From contig CAHJWM010000021.1 of the NCBI GenBank assembly GCA_903642325.1, positions 27,472 through 91,471 of the forward strand: 64,000 nucleotides of DNA, given 5' to 3'. The position numbers and the translations under genes are program-made. Numbering within the stretch: the stretch's first letter is position 1; every line of letters begins with the position of its first letter. The DNA comes from Myxococcales bacterium. GTDB taxonomy: Bacteria > Myxococcota_A > Polyangia > Polyangiales > Polyangiaceae. Under the pieces are notes generated by a model. That model had not been told where the DNA came from, made no database searches, and saw only the letters and a program-made list of their open reading frames with translations. Of this stretch, positions 29,025 to 38,688 are shown piece by piece.

Positions 29025-31247
29025 TCAGGAATCGAGCTGCGCAGTGTGCTCTGGCACCGCTGCCGCGCGTGGCCGGGACACGTACGTATATCTGGAGTCG
29101 AGCTCGGCTCGCTGCGCTACGCGCAGGTTCAAATCGAAGGTCCTTACCCCGCCGTCTGGCAACACACCGCGGACGGTGGCGCCGCGATGATTTACCTTGG
29201 GAGCGAGATCGGGGAAGTCGAAGCGCGCAAGCTGCATGAGCTGACCGGCAACGTCGAGCTCGACTTCGACAGAGCCGGAATGAACGGTGTCGACAGACTC
29301 GTTCAAGATCCAGATCTCTGCTTCGAACACCTCACCGCTGCACCAGGCAAACTTCTCCACCCGCGCGCTCACCAGCACGGGCCGGCACGCCGCCTGCACC
29401 GCGTAATAGGCGGGCTTGGGCCGATGGGGCCAGCTCACGATGTTGTTGTTCGCGGCAGATGGCCAAGGCTCGTTGAAACACCAATTCAAAGCCATGGCAC
29501 AGACTGGCTTTTGGCGACGAGCTTCTTCGAAAATGAATTTGTAGCCTTCGGCCTGCAGCAGCTGACCGCGCTCGACGAGCTGTTCGAGGGTCTGGGTCGG
29601 GCCGAAATAGTGCTCGATGGTGTCCTGGCATAGCCAGGTGCGAGGGTCCATTTCCCAGGCACGGAGGCCATGGTGCGTCTCCCAGGCCGTACCCGGCCTT
29701 GGCGGAAAGAGCTCCCCCTCTGGCATGAAAGACTCGAGGCAGTCGACGGCGGAAGGGCCCGGGCAGCCAAACTCCGAATAGGCCGTGTTCCGCGCCTGCC
29801 CAAAAATCTCAAACAGCTCGCGGCCGCGTTCGTCGCGAAAACGGTAATCGCCATGGGCCATCCCTCCGAGCGGAGCCGTGGCGATGAACGGCGTATCGCG
29901 ATCGAGCTCGTAACAATTTTTGTTCAACAAACGCAGCGCGAAGCTCTGGTCGGTCATCCCCGACCAGGCGTTGAAGAGCTCATTGCCACCGCACCAAATG
30001 GCGAGCGAAGCGTGTTGCCGGACACGGCGGATGATCGAGCGCGACTCCTGGTCGAGGACTCGGAGGTATTCACCTTCACCGTCATACAAGTTGCAGGCGA
30101 GATGAAACTCAGTCCAAACCAAGAGCCCGAGCTCGTCGCAGATCTCGTAAAAGGCCTCCTTGTTGATGATCGCTCCGCCCCAGGTGCGAAGTAAGTTGAA
30201 ATGTGCGGCCCGCGCCAGCTCGAGCAACGGACGGTAAGTTTCGGTCGTGATCAGTCCCGGGAAAATCTCGGGGCAAACCCAGTTCGAACCGCGCGCAAAG
30301 ATCACGCGGCCGTTCACCTCGAGCGTGATTGCCGGCTCGCTGCGGCTCTTTGGAAACCCCGCGGGTTCTTGCCAGGCGGCCGCACGCATGACCAAGCGCA
30401 CCCGGCGAAAGCCGACCCTCTGTGAGTGCACGATCACGCCGTCGAGCAACACTTCCAGTGTGTATAGGTCGGGATGACCCTCGCCCGCCGGCCACCACAG
30501 CCGAGGCCGCTCGAGCACGGCGTTCTCGGTCTGGAAGTGGAGCGCGAGCTGGCCCTCCGGATCGCGTAAGCGATATTCGAGTGCGGTCCCTGGCGCGTCG
30601 CTGGTCTCCGCGCTGATCGTAAGCTCTGCGTGGGCAAAGTCTTCGGCCAACTGGTACCGAACATCGACGCTACGCAGATGCACGCGCGCGCGAACTTGGA
30701 TGCCGGTTTCTTGCCAGATGCCCAGCGGGATTAGGCGAGGATGAAAGTCCCAGCCGTAGCTAACGGGGGGCTTGTTCGAGAGCCGTGCTTGCGCGCGACC
30801 TACGGCCTCGCCGAACGCTTTCGGCGCTGGGTAGAGCAAGATCTCGAGCACATCCCCCGACTCGGCGCGGCCCGTTAGGTCGATCTCGAATGGCGTGAAC
30901 ATGCCTTCTTGCTCGTGCACGACCGTGCCCGCGATTGAGACGCGAAACCGATAGTCGACGCCGCCACACACGAAAAACATACGCTCGTCACCGACCAACG
31001 TCGGCAGATCCAGCACACTGCAGTAGGACCAAAAAAGATCCTCGAGACCTTGATAGGCTTTGAAGTGATCGCTTCGCCAGTATTCGGGAAAGCAGTGCGC
31101 GCGCCCCCAGTCGAGCTGCACGGCACCCGGTACCTGCGCGGGCACGAGCCGCTCGGGCGCAAGCGTGGCACGCTCGCTAGGTCCCACTCGCCAAGTCAAC
31201 GGCAGCAATCGAGTCGCTGACGGCGAAATGGTTTTGGAGGTGGTCAT
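29025..31247 (-). CDS. GH2 family glycosidase, beta-mannosidase-like
   Basis: 740 residues from the ATG at 31247; an upstream start would add 34 Arg/Pro-rich residues. The order is GH2 sugar-binding sandwich, immunoglobulin-like domain, then TIM barrel. The acid/base sits in LAIWCGGNELFN (Glu423) and the nucleophile in AYSEFGCPG (Glu492). The WxGxNE pattern and overall layout favour exo-beta-mannosidase, acting on mannan-derived oligosaccharides, but beta-glucosaminidase or beta-galactosidase types are related. No signal peptide is seen, so it is probably cytoplasmic. It is transcribed with the next leftward pirin remnant and may have replaced its 5' part. Confidence 0.82.
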   Translation of the reverse strand: MTTSKTISPSATRLLPLTWRVGPSERATLAPERLVPAQVPGAVQLDWGRAHCFPEYWRSDHFKAYQGLEDLFWSYCSVLDLPTLVGDERMFFVCGGVDYRFRVSIAGTVVHEQEGMFTPFEIDLTGRAESGDVLEILLYPAPKAFGEAVGRAQARLSNKPPVSYGWDFHPRLIPLGIWQETGIQVRARVHLRSVDVRYQLAEDFAHAELTISAETSDAPGTALEYRLRDPEGQLALHFQTENAVLERPRLWWPAGEGHPDLYTLEVLLDGVIVHSQRVGFRRVRLVMRAAAWQEPAGFPKSRSEPAITLEVNGRVIFARGSNWVCPEIFPGLITTETYRPLLELARAAHFNLLRTWGGAIINKEAFYEICDELGLLVWTEFHLACNLYDGEGEYLRVLDQESRSIIRRVRQHASLAIWCGGNELFNAWSGMTDQSFALRLLNKNCYELDRDTPFIATAPLGGMAHGDYRFRDERGRELFEIFGQARNTAYSEFGCPGPSAVDCLESFMPEGELFPPRPGTAWETHHGLRAWEMDPRTWLCQDTIEHYFGPTQTLEQLVERGQLLQAEGYKFIFEEARRQKPVCAMALNWCFNEPWPSAANNNIVSWPHRPKPAYYAVQAACRPVLVSARVEKFAWCSGEVFEAEIWILNESVDTVHSGSVEVELDVAGQLMQLARFDFPDLAPKVNHRGATVRGVLPDGGVRTFDLNLRVAQRAELDSRYTYVSRPRAAAVPEHTAQLDS

Positions 31248-31443
31248 GATGCGGCGCGCGCAAGATACCGCGGATCGCCCGGCGCGCGGCACCCAGACGC
31301 ACGCGAGGTGCGATGCTGGAGTGCGAGCGCCCAGCTTCCGGCCAGGCAAGCCGTCGGCGCTACGACTCGGGCTGACCGCGACCCCGCAAGTGATTGAATT
31401 ACGGATGCATAAAGGCTGGCTACAGGGAGGGGGGTGGCGCCGC

Positions 31444-32247
31444 TTAGACCGCGTTGAACTGGGTGCAGGCGTCGGGCAGCAGCTCCGCTAAGCGCCGCGC
31501 CCAGGCGAGCTGGCCCGCGTCTTCGAGCAGCAGATCTTGGCGAATTTCGAGCTCGACGTGAGGGATCCCGCGTTGCTCACCGTAGACCGGGATGCCGTAG
31601 TCGCTTTCATCGCTCACGGAGTAGGGCTCGTTGTCGCCGACGACGAGCGTGGGATCGGAACGAAGCAGCGAGAGCAGAGCGTGCGCGAGGCGGGCGTCGC
31701 GGTTGTAGAGTATGCCCACATGCCAGGGCCGCGGCACGCCTTTGTAGATGGGCGTGAAGCTATGCATGGAAACGAGCACCGTGGCTAGACCGGCCGCGCT
31801 ACGGCGCGTGAGCTCGCGGACGATGCGCGCATGATAGGGCGTGAAGACATCGCGCGCGCGGCGCGCGGCAGCCGCTACCGGCAACAGCTCGTTGCCGGGG
31901 ATCTCAGTGCTCTCGCTGACGATCGGAATGGAGCTCGAAACTCCGGGCTGACGGTTGCAGTCGATGACCAGGCGCGAATACGTTTGAAAGACGGCAAACG
32001 CGCCGAGCGCATACGCTAAATGACGCGCAACGCGTTCCGCGCCCAAATCCCAAGCGATGTGCCGGCCGAGCTCGGCCTCGGCCAAGCCGAGGTTTCCGAG
32101 CACGCGCGGTAAGCGCTTGCCGGCATGATCGCAGATGATCAAAAACGGGGAGCTTGCCGTGGCCTCGACGACCTCGAAGGCGGGCGGCTCGTCGGGAGCC
32201 AGGAGTGACGCCTCGGGATCGAGCTCGAGCTCAGCTGTGCTTGCCAC
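31444..32247 (-). CDS. N-formylglutamate amidohydrolase family protein
   Basis: 267 residues from a GTG at 32247 with AGG nearby; a TTG at 32283 would add 12 residues. Family members release formate from N-formylglutamate at the end of one histidine-degradation route, or act on related N-acyl amides. Conserved features include FLIICDHAGKRLP near the N-terminus, HIAWDLGAERVARHLA, SRLVIDCNRQP, VLVSMHSFTPIYKG and an HVELEIRQDLL segment. No hut genes are nearby, so the specific substrate is uncertain. Confidence 0.8.
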   Translation of the reverse strand: MASTAELELDPEASLLAPDEPPAFEVVEATASSPFLIICDHAGKRLPRVLGNLGLAEAELGRHIAWDLGAERVARHLAYALGAFAVFQTYSRLVIDCNRQPGVSSSIPIVSESTEIPGNELLPVAAAARRARDVFTPYHARIVRELTRRSAAGLATVLVSMHSFTPIYKGVPRPWHVGILYNRDARLAHALLSLLRSDPTLVVGDNEPYSVSDESDYGIPVYGEQRGIPHVELEIRQDLLLEDAGQLAWARRLAELLPDACTQFNAV

Positions 32248-32310
32248 GCGCCTAATCAGTACCCGACGGCCGGACGCTGTCAACGATCAGCGAGTGAGAC
32301 CGAGTGCGGG

Positions 32311-33579
32311 CTAAGCGGTCGGCTGGCGAGCGAAGATGCGCGGCACGAGCTTGAGGTTCTTATTGGCGCGTGCGAGCGCCCGAAAGACTTGAACGCGCCA
32401 GCTGACTTCGAAGTGAGCGACGCCAAAGCCCGCGAGCAAGGACGTGATGGCAGCGCGCAGCGAGAGCCAATCGCTCGGCGCCATCAGCACTTCCACGAAC
32501 TCCGGGGTGTAGAAGCCTTTCACGAAACGGCGATAGGTGGCCACGTTTTTCGCGACCTCTCTCTCGTAAGCCAAAAACTGCGCGCGATCGAAACGCTTGG
32601 CCTCGAGCGCCGACGAAACCGCCTCGGCCGCGCGGAACGCGCCCACCATGCCCAAGTAGACGCCCGTCGAGAAAACCGGATCGATGAATGCGGCGGCGTC
32701 ACCAACGAGCACGAAGCGGTCGCCAGCGAGCTTGCGACTGACGTAGGAGTAGTCCGTAACGCTACGCACTGGCGCCAACTGAGTAGCGCCTATCAGGCGC
32801 TTCTTCAAAAATGGTGTGGCGGCAATCCGAGCCGCAAAATAAGCGTCATCCGGCTTCTGACCGCGGAGATTGCGCGAAGGCATGACGAGACCCACGCTAG
32901 TGCGGTTGCCTCGGAGCGGAATCACCCACCACCAGCCGCCGGGCACGAGCACGACGCTGATGTCGCCTTCTTCGTCGCCGGCGTAGCGCTCCGCCCCCTC
33001 GAAGTGAGAGAAGACGGCGAAATTTTTCAACTCCGCATCCATCTCACGCAGGCCGAGGCGACCGGCCAAGAGCGAGCTCTGGCCGCTGGCATCCACCAGC
33101 ATCTGCGCGTTGAACGTGGCTTCTGAACCGTTCTCCGCGCGTGCCACCACGCTTACGCCGAGTGCCCGGTCGAGCTCGAAGCGCACGACTTGCTGGCCTT
33201 GACGCACCTCCACGCCATGTGCCGTGGCGTTCTCCAAGAGGAGCTTGTCGAATTCACTGCGATCGACCTCGTACGCAGAGCTCGGGCCCGGCACCAGGCC
33301 TTCTGCGAACGCGTAACGCCGCCTGAGCCAGCCGTCCGCGGTCACGAATTCGGCGCCATACTTGGGTAAAAAGTTAGCCGCCTCGAGGCGGGGCATGGCA
33401 CCCAGCGCTTCGATCAACGGCATCGAGCAAGGCAGCAAAGATTCCCCGATGTGAAAGCGTGGAAAGTGCTCCTTTTCAAGCAACAAGGTGCGATGGCCGC
33501 GCTGGGCCAAGCGCGTGGACACCGACGAGCCCGAGGGTCCCCCGCCGATCACGATCACGTCGTACTCGGTGCCTACCAT
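32311..33579 (-). CDS. FAD-dependent oxidoreductase of the halogenase/geranylgeranyl-reductase type
   Basis: 422 residues. The N-terminal FAD motif is VIVIGGGPSGSSVSTRLAQ, followed by FPRFHIGESLLP and later VLVGDAAAFIDPVFSTGVYLG, a combination shared by flavin-dependent tryptophan-halogenase-like proteins and geranylgeranyl reductases. WWWVIPL is the W-x-W-x-I-P segment typical of halogenase relatives. The conserved Lys of true halogenases cannot be assigned confidently by eye. Halogenation, hydroxylation or reduction of a lipid or secondary metabolite are all possible. There are no biosynthetic neighbours of an obvious type. Confidence 0.78.
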   Translation of the reverse strand: MVGTEYDVIVIGGGPSGSSVSTRLAQRGHRTLLLEKEHFPRFHIGESLLPCSMPLIEALGAMPRLEAANFLPKYGAEFVTADGWLRRRYAFAEGLVPGPSSAYEVDRSEFDKLLLENATAHGVEVRQGQQVVRFELDRALGVSVVARAENGSEATFNAQMLVDASGQSSLLAGRLGLREMDAELKNFAVFSHFEGAERYAGDEEGDISVVLVPGGWWWVIPLRGNRTSVGLVMPSRNLRGQKPDDAYFAARIAATPFLKKRLIGATQLAPVRSVTDYSYVSRKLAGDRFVLVGDAAAFIDPVFSTGVYLGMVGAFRAAEAVSSALEAKRFDRAQFLAYEREVAKNVATYRRFVKGFYTPEFVEVLMAPSDWLSLRAAITSLLAGFGVAHFEVSWRVQVFRALARANKNLKLVPRIFARQPTA

Positions 33580-33870
33580 GCATGGCCGATGTAGCCCGGA
33601 ACTAGCGCCGTGGAAACTCGTTCTGGGCCTTAGCTAAACATCGCGCGGAAAGCACCCGTCGCGGCCGACGCTGGACGAGCACGAGGTCGTTCGAGCAGCG
33701 TCCACTGCCCTCAAGCTCCGCTGCCTGCGCCTGGATTACCGCGGTGGACCCGTTACGGCCGGGAGCCCCGCGCTACACACTTCGCGCGAGCTTCGGCCGT
33801 ACGGCTGCTAAATTCGACGCCGCCAGCGCCCGCGAGCCAACATGGCGGCTCATCGCTGGCGACTATCGGA

Positions 33871-35292
33871 TCATGGGCCACAGGCCACGTCGAGCTTTCC
33901 ATCCACGCCGGTGCACATGGCGGGGCGACTGTCCGGCAACGGATCTTTCGCGTTGTTTTTTGCGTACTGGAGGTCGGACGGCGTCAAGCAGCTGCGCGTC
34001 TTGAGATCCGCGCAAGGATAAGTGGTCTCGTTGTTCCAGCGGTAGTAGCGGAACCAATCGTACTCTCCGTGGATCGGATATGCGTTGCCAGCCGGATCAC
34101 CGCCGCCCAAATCGCGGTTGCCGAAGACCCACATGTTCATGATGATCTTCGTCGACTCTTTGGGGATGACCAGGCCATTTTTACCCTGGCCGTCCAACTT
34201 TACGCGCACCAGCTGGCCATCGATGAACCACTTGACCGAGGTGGGCAGCCATTCGAACGCGTAAGTGTGGAAGTCCGAGCTGGTGCTGAAGCCCGTCGGT
34301 AAGGCGGAGCCACCATTGCCGCCGTACGGATATGACCTCGTCGAATCCTCGATCCCACCGTTCCAGACGCGGGTGCCTGGAGGCGCAACGATGATGTTGG
34401 AAATGAAATCCGTCTGCGGCGCCGCCGTGAGCTCGATGTCGATTTCTCGCCACAACAGGTAAGCTGGCGCGCGGTACGCGAACAGGGTGTGCAGGAAATT
34501 GTTGTTGGCGCCCGCCGGGGACTTCATGCGCACTTCGTAGCGGCCGTAGCGGAATTCATTGTAAATGCTGCGAAACTCTGCGGCGCTGACCGGCTTGTCT
34601 GCGACGTTGTCGGCGGCCGAGAATGAATAGCCGCCTGCCACCGGTTCATTGGTGATGGCGAGCACCATGTGGCCGCTCTCGAACGCGATGTTCTTCTCGA
34701 CCATGTGGGTCTGCCCGTCGAAGAGCGCGCCGTCACCCCAGGTCCAAAACGGATCGCGATTGAGATCGATGGGCGCGTTGAACTCTTCGATCAGGTACGG
34801 CTTGAAACCGTCGTATACCGGGTAGGCGATGTTGGGGTCGGGGTGGCCGTAGATTCCGCGGCTATCTGGAACCGCCGGCAGTAGGCCGGCGCCACCTGTC
34901 GTGCCGGCGATGCCGCCGATGCCAGCAGCGCCGCCGCTGCCGCCCTTGCCGCCCGCGCCACCTGTGCCACCGGTCCCGCCCTTACCGCCCGCGCCCGTGA
35001 CGCCGCCTGCCGAGCCTCCACCACTGCCGGCCGTGGTGCCGGCGCCACCGGCACTCCCGGATTCTCCGCCCGCGCCCGCGCCGATGGTTCCACCGCTGCC
35101 GGCTGTCCCTGGGCCTCCGCTGCCGGCAGTGAGGCTTCCACCCGCGGATGCGCTCGTGGCACCGCCCCCGGATACCCCTGCCGTGGCGCCGGCCCCCCCG
35201 ATATCACCTTGAGCCGGCGTTGAGCCTGCGCAGGCGGCCAGGCCGGCAAGAGCGAGGCAGGACAAGGAAAGTACCGAAATCGGGGGCTGCAT
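33871..35292 (-). CDS. Lipoprotein GH16 family glycoside hydrolase (second paralogue)
   Basis: 473 residues. The ATG has AGGAG six bases upstream and opens a lipoprotein signal (LAGLAACAG). A long Gly/Ala/Ser/Thr linker (about residues 25-150, degenerate DNA repeats at 34880-35215) precedes the GH16 domain. Catalytic residues lie in REIDIEL: Glu283, Asp285, Glu287. FRYGRYEVRMKSP and the closing YDWFRYYRWNNETTYPC parallel the first paralogue at 2763-4103. The substrate is most likely a beta-glucan or other wall polysaccharide. The two copies are over 30 kb apart and differ in linker length, so they look like old duplicates, not a recent repeat. Confidence 0.85.
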   Translation of the reverse strand: MQPPISVLSLSCLALAGLAACAGSTPAQGDIGGAGATAGVSGGGATSASAGGSLTAGSGGPGTAGSGGTIGAGAGGESGSAGGAGTTAGSGGGSAGGVTGAGGKGGTGGTGGAGGKGGSGGAAGIGGIAGTTGGAGLLPAVPDSRGIYGHPDPNIAYPVYDGFKPYLIEEFNAPIDLNRDPFWTWGDGALFDGQTHMVEKNIAFESGHMVLAITNEPVAGGYSFSAADNVADKPVSAAEFRSIYNEFRYGRYEVRMKSPAGANNNFLHTLFAYRAPAYLLWREIDIELTAAPQTDFISNIIVAPPGTRVWNGGIEDSTRSYPYGGNGGSALPTGFSTSSDFHTYAFEWLPTSVKWFIDGQLVRVKLDGQGKNGLVIPKESTKIIMNMWVFGNRDLGGGDPAGNAYPIHGEYDWFRYYRWNNETTYPCADLKTRSCLTPSDLQYAKNNAKDPLPDSRPAMCTGVDGKLDVACGP

Positions 35293-35463
35293 GGAGTCTC
35301 CTGAGAGGGGCGGGGCCGAGCTTCGAGATCGGCCTTGTGGCCGCCTAGTGGCGCGCGATGATGGGTCTTCGTGTCGCGCCGCCGCGCTTCTGATCGCGGC
35401 AAAGTTCTGCGCGGGCCTTAGCGAACCGCGCTCAGCGCTCTCCTCCGTCGCTCACGCGGTTTC

Positions 35464-36429
35464 TCATTGGTCGAGGACATAAGCGGCGACGAGCGGGAAC
35501 ACTATGGTCGCGTCCGATTCGATCACGAAACGCGGCGTGTCGATGGCGAGCTTCCCCCAGGTGATTTTCTCGCCCGGCGGCGCGCCGCTATACGAGCCAT
35601 ATGATGGGGTTGAGTCGGATATCTGGCAAAAATAACTCCAGACTTTGACCTTCTGCTGCAGATCCTGATCGATCAATGGCACCACGCAGATCGGGAAGTC
35701 GCCCGATATGCCGCCTCCGATTTGGAAAAAACCGATGTCATGCTGGGCATCTTGTTGTTTGTACCAGTTGATCAGCGCCCCCATGTATTCCGTACCGCCG
35801 CGCATGATGGTGTAGTCGTACTCGCCACGGATCACCCCCGCGACGAACATGTTGCCGAGCGTGGAGTCTTCCCAACCCGGCACGAACAAGGGCAGGTTCT
35901 TCTCGGTCGCAGCGAGCAACCAGGAATTCTTCGGATCGATCTCGTACTCCGGCTCGAGCTCCCCGCTGCGCAGGAGTTGATAGAAGTATTCGTGGGGTAG
36001 AAAGCGCTGGTTGTCTTTTTGTGCGCGCTCCCAGAGCGCGAGCATCTTCTTTTCGATCTTGCGCATCGCCTCGTGCTCGGGGATGCAAGTGTCGGTCACG
36101 CGGTTCAGGCCCTTTTCGAGCAACGCGACCTCGTCGTGCGGCCCAAGCTCTCGGTAGTTGGGCACGCGCCGATAGCTGTCGTGCGCCACCAGGTTGAACA
36201 CGTCCTCCTCCAGATTGGCGCCAGTGAGCGAAATGGCGTGAATTTTTTCTTTTCGAATTAGTTCCGCGATCACGATGCCTATCTCGGCCGTGCTCATGGC
36301 GCCGCCCATCGTGAGCAGCATCTTGCCGCCTTTCTGCAAGTGCGTTTCCCAGCCCTTGGCCGCATCGATCAGGGCGGCGGCGTTGAAGTGACGGTAATGG
36401 TGAACGATGAAGTCTTTGACGGCGCCCAT
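35464..36429 (-). CDS. Deoxyhypusine synthase-like protein
   Basis: 321 residues from the ATG at 36429; the open frame continues upstream for 108 codons without family resemblance. Deoxyhypusine synthase transfers the aminobutyl group of spermidine to eIF5A in eukaryotes and archaea. Bacteria lack eIF5A, and bacterial homologues studied act on polyamines (homospermidine synthase type). SLTGANLEEDVFNLVAHDSYRR and GGGISGDFPICVVPL match the NAD/spermidine fold. TWGKLAI supplies the equivalent of the catalytic lysine (Lys293). The reaction here is thus likely an NAD-dependent aminobutyl transfer, with the acceptor unknown. Confidence 0.85.
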   Translation of the reverse strand: MGAVKDFIVHHYRHFNAAALIDAAKGWETHLQKGGKMLLTMGGAMSTAEIGIVIAELIRKEKIHAISLTGANLEEDVFNLVAHDSYRRVPNYRELGPHDEVALLEKGLNRVTDTCIPEHEAMRKIEKKMLALWERAQKDNQRFLPHEYFYQLLRSGELEPEYEIDPKNSWLLAATEKNLPLFVPGWEDSTLGNMFVAGVIRGEYDYTIMRGGTEYMGALINWYKQQDAQHDIGFFQIGGGISGDFPICVVPLIDQDLQQKVKVWSYFCQISDSTPSYGSYSGAPPGEKITWGKLAIDTPRFVIESDATIVFPLVAAYVLDQ

Positions 36430-36697
36430 GGTTGGTCTCGCAAGCTGAGGAGATGTGAAGAGCCGGTACGCGATCGACGAACCAAGCACGCGCGCTCGAC
36501 TGCCGGCACGCGTTGGCAAAAAAGAACCGTTTCTGGCGCGCGTCAAGGCGTGATGACAGAGCCCCGATTTAGCGCCCGCCGCGTGGCACTGAAAGGAGAC
36601 TTTCTCGTGACGTCCGAAGGCGCACTCGGTTCCATGGTACCGTGAGAGCCTAGCGGCCACCTTCACGACTCGCTCTGGCCGCTCGCAGCACCCACCG

Positions 36698-38656
36698 ATG
36701 TCGGACCGTTCTCTTAGCCTATCCGGGCCGAGCTCGTTGAGCGGACAGGTCATTCGCTCGGAGTTTCAGCCTGGCGTCAGCTATCGGCTAGAGCGGCGCA
36801 TCGGCGAGGGCGGCATGGGGCAGGCCTTCCTAGCGCTGCGGCACGCTCCCGACGGAACCTCGCCCGTGGTCATCAAACTAGTGAGGCCGAGCTTCGAGTC
36901 TGGCGCGCAAAGTTCCGCTGGCATCTTGGTTCAAAAGGAGGCCGTCGCGCTCGGGCGCCTGAACGAGCGCATTCCGCCCTGCCCATTCGTGGTCCGTTTG
37001 GTCGATACCGGCAGTACGCACCTGAACGGTGCAAGCCATTTGCCGATCCCGTGGCTTGCGGTCGAGTACGTGCACGGCGGAGTCGAAGGCACGACCTTGG
37101 AAGATCGCGTCAGCGGCTCGATTGAGCGCACGGGCGTTGCCTTCGACGCGGCTCGCGCCGCGCACGTGCTGAGGTGCCTAGCCTCGGGGCTGAACGCGAT
37201 CCACGGCGTGGGCGTGGTTCATCGCGATTTGACGCCAGGCAACATCCTGTGTTGCGGCTTCGGGGAAGCGGAGATCGTGAAGATCTCGGACTTTGGGATC
37301 GCCCGGCCGCAAGGGCTCGCCGCGACGTTCGGCGGAATCCCCGTCGGGACGTTGGGCTACGCGGCTCCCGAGCAATGCTTGCCCGATTCGACGGGCACGG
37401 GCGCTTACACGGATATCTTCGCCCTCGCGTGCATCATATACTTCACGCTCACCGGCGAAACTCTGTTCGAGTCCGACACCCTGCTCGAGAACATGTTGGC
37501 GATCCGTGACTCGAAACGGCGCTCGTTGCTCGATGGGCAGGCGCTCGTGCCGGAGCTTCGTCAACGCCCCGACGCATGCCGCGCGATCGACGCTGCCATC
37601 GCCCGCGCCACCTCGCCCGATCCCGCACAGCGCCCGCAAGAGGCGCTCGAGCTCGCCGCAAGCATCGTGCCCTGGCTCACTGAGACACCCACGCCTCCGA
37701 AGCCCAGCCGTCGCTTCATCGATAGTTTGATCAATCTGTCACCCCCGGGCGATCTATCGCGCTGGGAATGGACGGTTAGGCACCCCGGCGGCGAGCGCAT
37801 CATTCAGAGTGCCGCCTGGGATGTAGACGGTCACTGCTTCGCGTTCACGACGCGCGGGCCCTCCTTTTGGAATGGACAGATGTGGGTAGACTCTCCGGAC
37901 CTCGCGAAAAATCTTCCGGCCGGCATGGGCTTTGCGAGGCGTATCGAAGCCGGAGTCTGGTTGATCGGCGGCGAGGGCGGCCAGCTGGCGGTGTACGCCA
38001 CCGACGGGGTGCGCGAGGTGGTGCGTGCCCCCGGATCGGACGTGACGTTCACGCACGCCAGTGGCCGTTTCGATGATCTATTGGCCGCGGTTGGGCAGCG
38101 TCAGGGCGAGCCACCAAGCCTGTGGGCGATGGCCGCGCGCCGCTGGCTGAAGCCGATGCCGCTCGACGGGGTGGCGTACGTGTCAGGGCTTCTGCGTCTG
38201 GATGACTCCCGGTGGGTTATTTGCGGACGCCTCAGCCAGGGCACTGGCTTTGCGGCCATCTACTCGCCGATGCAGTGGGAGACCAGTTATCTGCTGACAC
38301 CCCGCACGCGCGCCTTCGTGGCGGGGGCGTCCGAATCCGATCGGGGGTTGGGCTTGGTGGTGGGGAGCCAAGGAGTCGCGCTGCGCATCGAAGGTCAGAC
38401 GGCCGTCGTGTCCATCGCCGAGGGCACGCCCGACCTGACCGCCGCGGCGATGGATGTTTTGGATCGCGAGTGGGTAGCCAGCCTGGGTAGGCTTTGGGTG
38501 CGAGATCCGGCTCGCGATGCCGCTTGGCGCAGTGTGTGGAGCGATCCGAGCTGGCAAGCACCGTTCGTGAGCATCATGGCCGATGCGGGCATGTTGGTCG
38601 CGATGAGCGCCGACGGCGGCATCCTGGAAGGCCGTGCAAGCTGGCGGCACGCCTAG
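36698..38656 (+). CDS. Eukaryotic-type Ser/Thr protein kinase with C-terminal beta-rich domain
   Basis: 652 residues. The kinase domain covers about residues 30-325: Gly-rich loop GEGGMGQAFLA, Lys in VVIKLV, HRDLTPGNIL, DFGIAR and GYAAPEQ, so it is predicted active. Unlike the kinase at 15042 there is no hydrophobic anchor. The remaining 320 residues have repeating beta-like segments with recurrent Trp and Gly (for example WDVDGHCFAFT, WLIGGEGGQLAVYAT, GVALRIEGQTAVVS), resembling a propeller of WD-like type, though not a clear named repeat. It is divergent from the deoxyhypusine-synthase-like gene. Confidence 0.85.
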   Translation: MSDRSLSLSGPSSLSGQVIRSEFQPGVSYRLERRIGEGGMGQAFLALRHAPDGTSPVVIKLVRPSFESGAQSSAGILVQKEAVALGRLNERIPPCPFVVRLVDTGSTHLNGASHLPIPWLAVEYVHGGVEGTTLEDRVSGSIERTGVAFDAARAAHVLRCLASGLNAIHGVGVVHRDLTPGNILCCGFGEAEIVKISDFGIARPQGLAATFGGIPVGTLGYAAPEQCLPDSTGTGAYTDIFALACIIYFTLTGETLFESDTLLENMLAIRDSKRRSLLDGQALVPELRQRPDACRAIDAAIARATSPDPAQRPQEALELAASIVPWLTETPTPPKPSRRFIDSLINLSPPGDLSRWEWTVRHPGGERIIQSAAWDVDGHCFAFTTRGPSFWNGQMWVDSPDLAKNLPAGMGFARRIEAGVWLIGGEGGQLAVYATDGVREVVRAPGSDVTFTHASGRFDDLLAAVGQRQGEPPSLWAMAARRWLKPMPLDGVAYVSGLLRLDDSRWVICGRLSQGTGFAAIYSPMQWETSYLLTPRTRAFVAGASESDRGLGLVVGSQGVALRIEGQTAVVSIAEGTPDLTAAAMDVLDREWVASLGRLWVRDPARDAAWRSVWSDPSWQAPFVSIMADAGMLVAMSADGGILEGRASWRHA

Positions 38657-38688
38657 GGCGAGGCCCCCCCGGCCAAGCCGACACGAGC

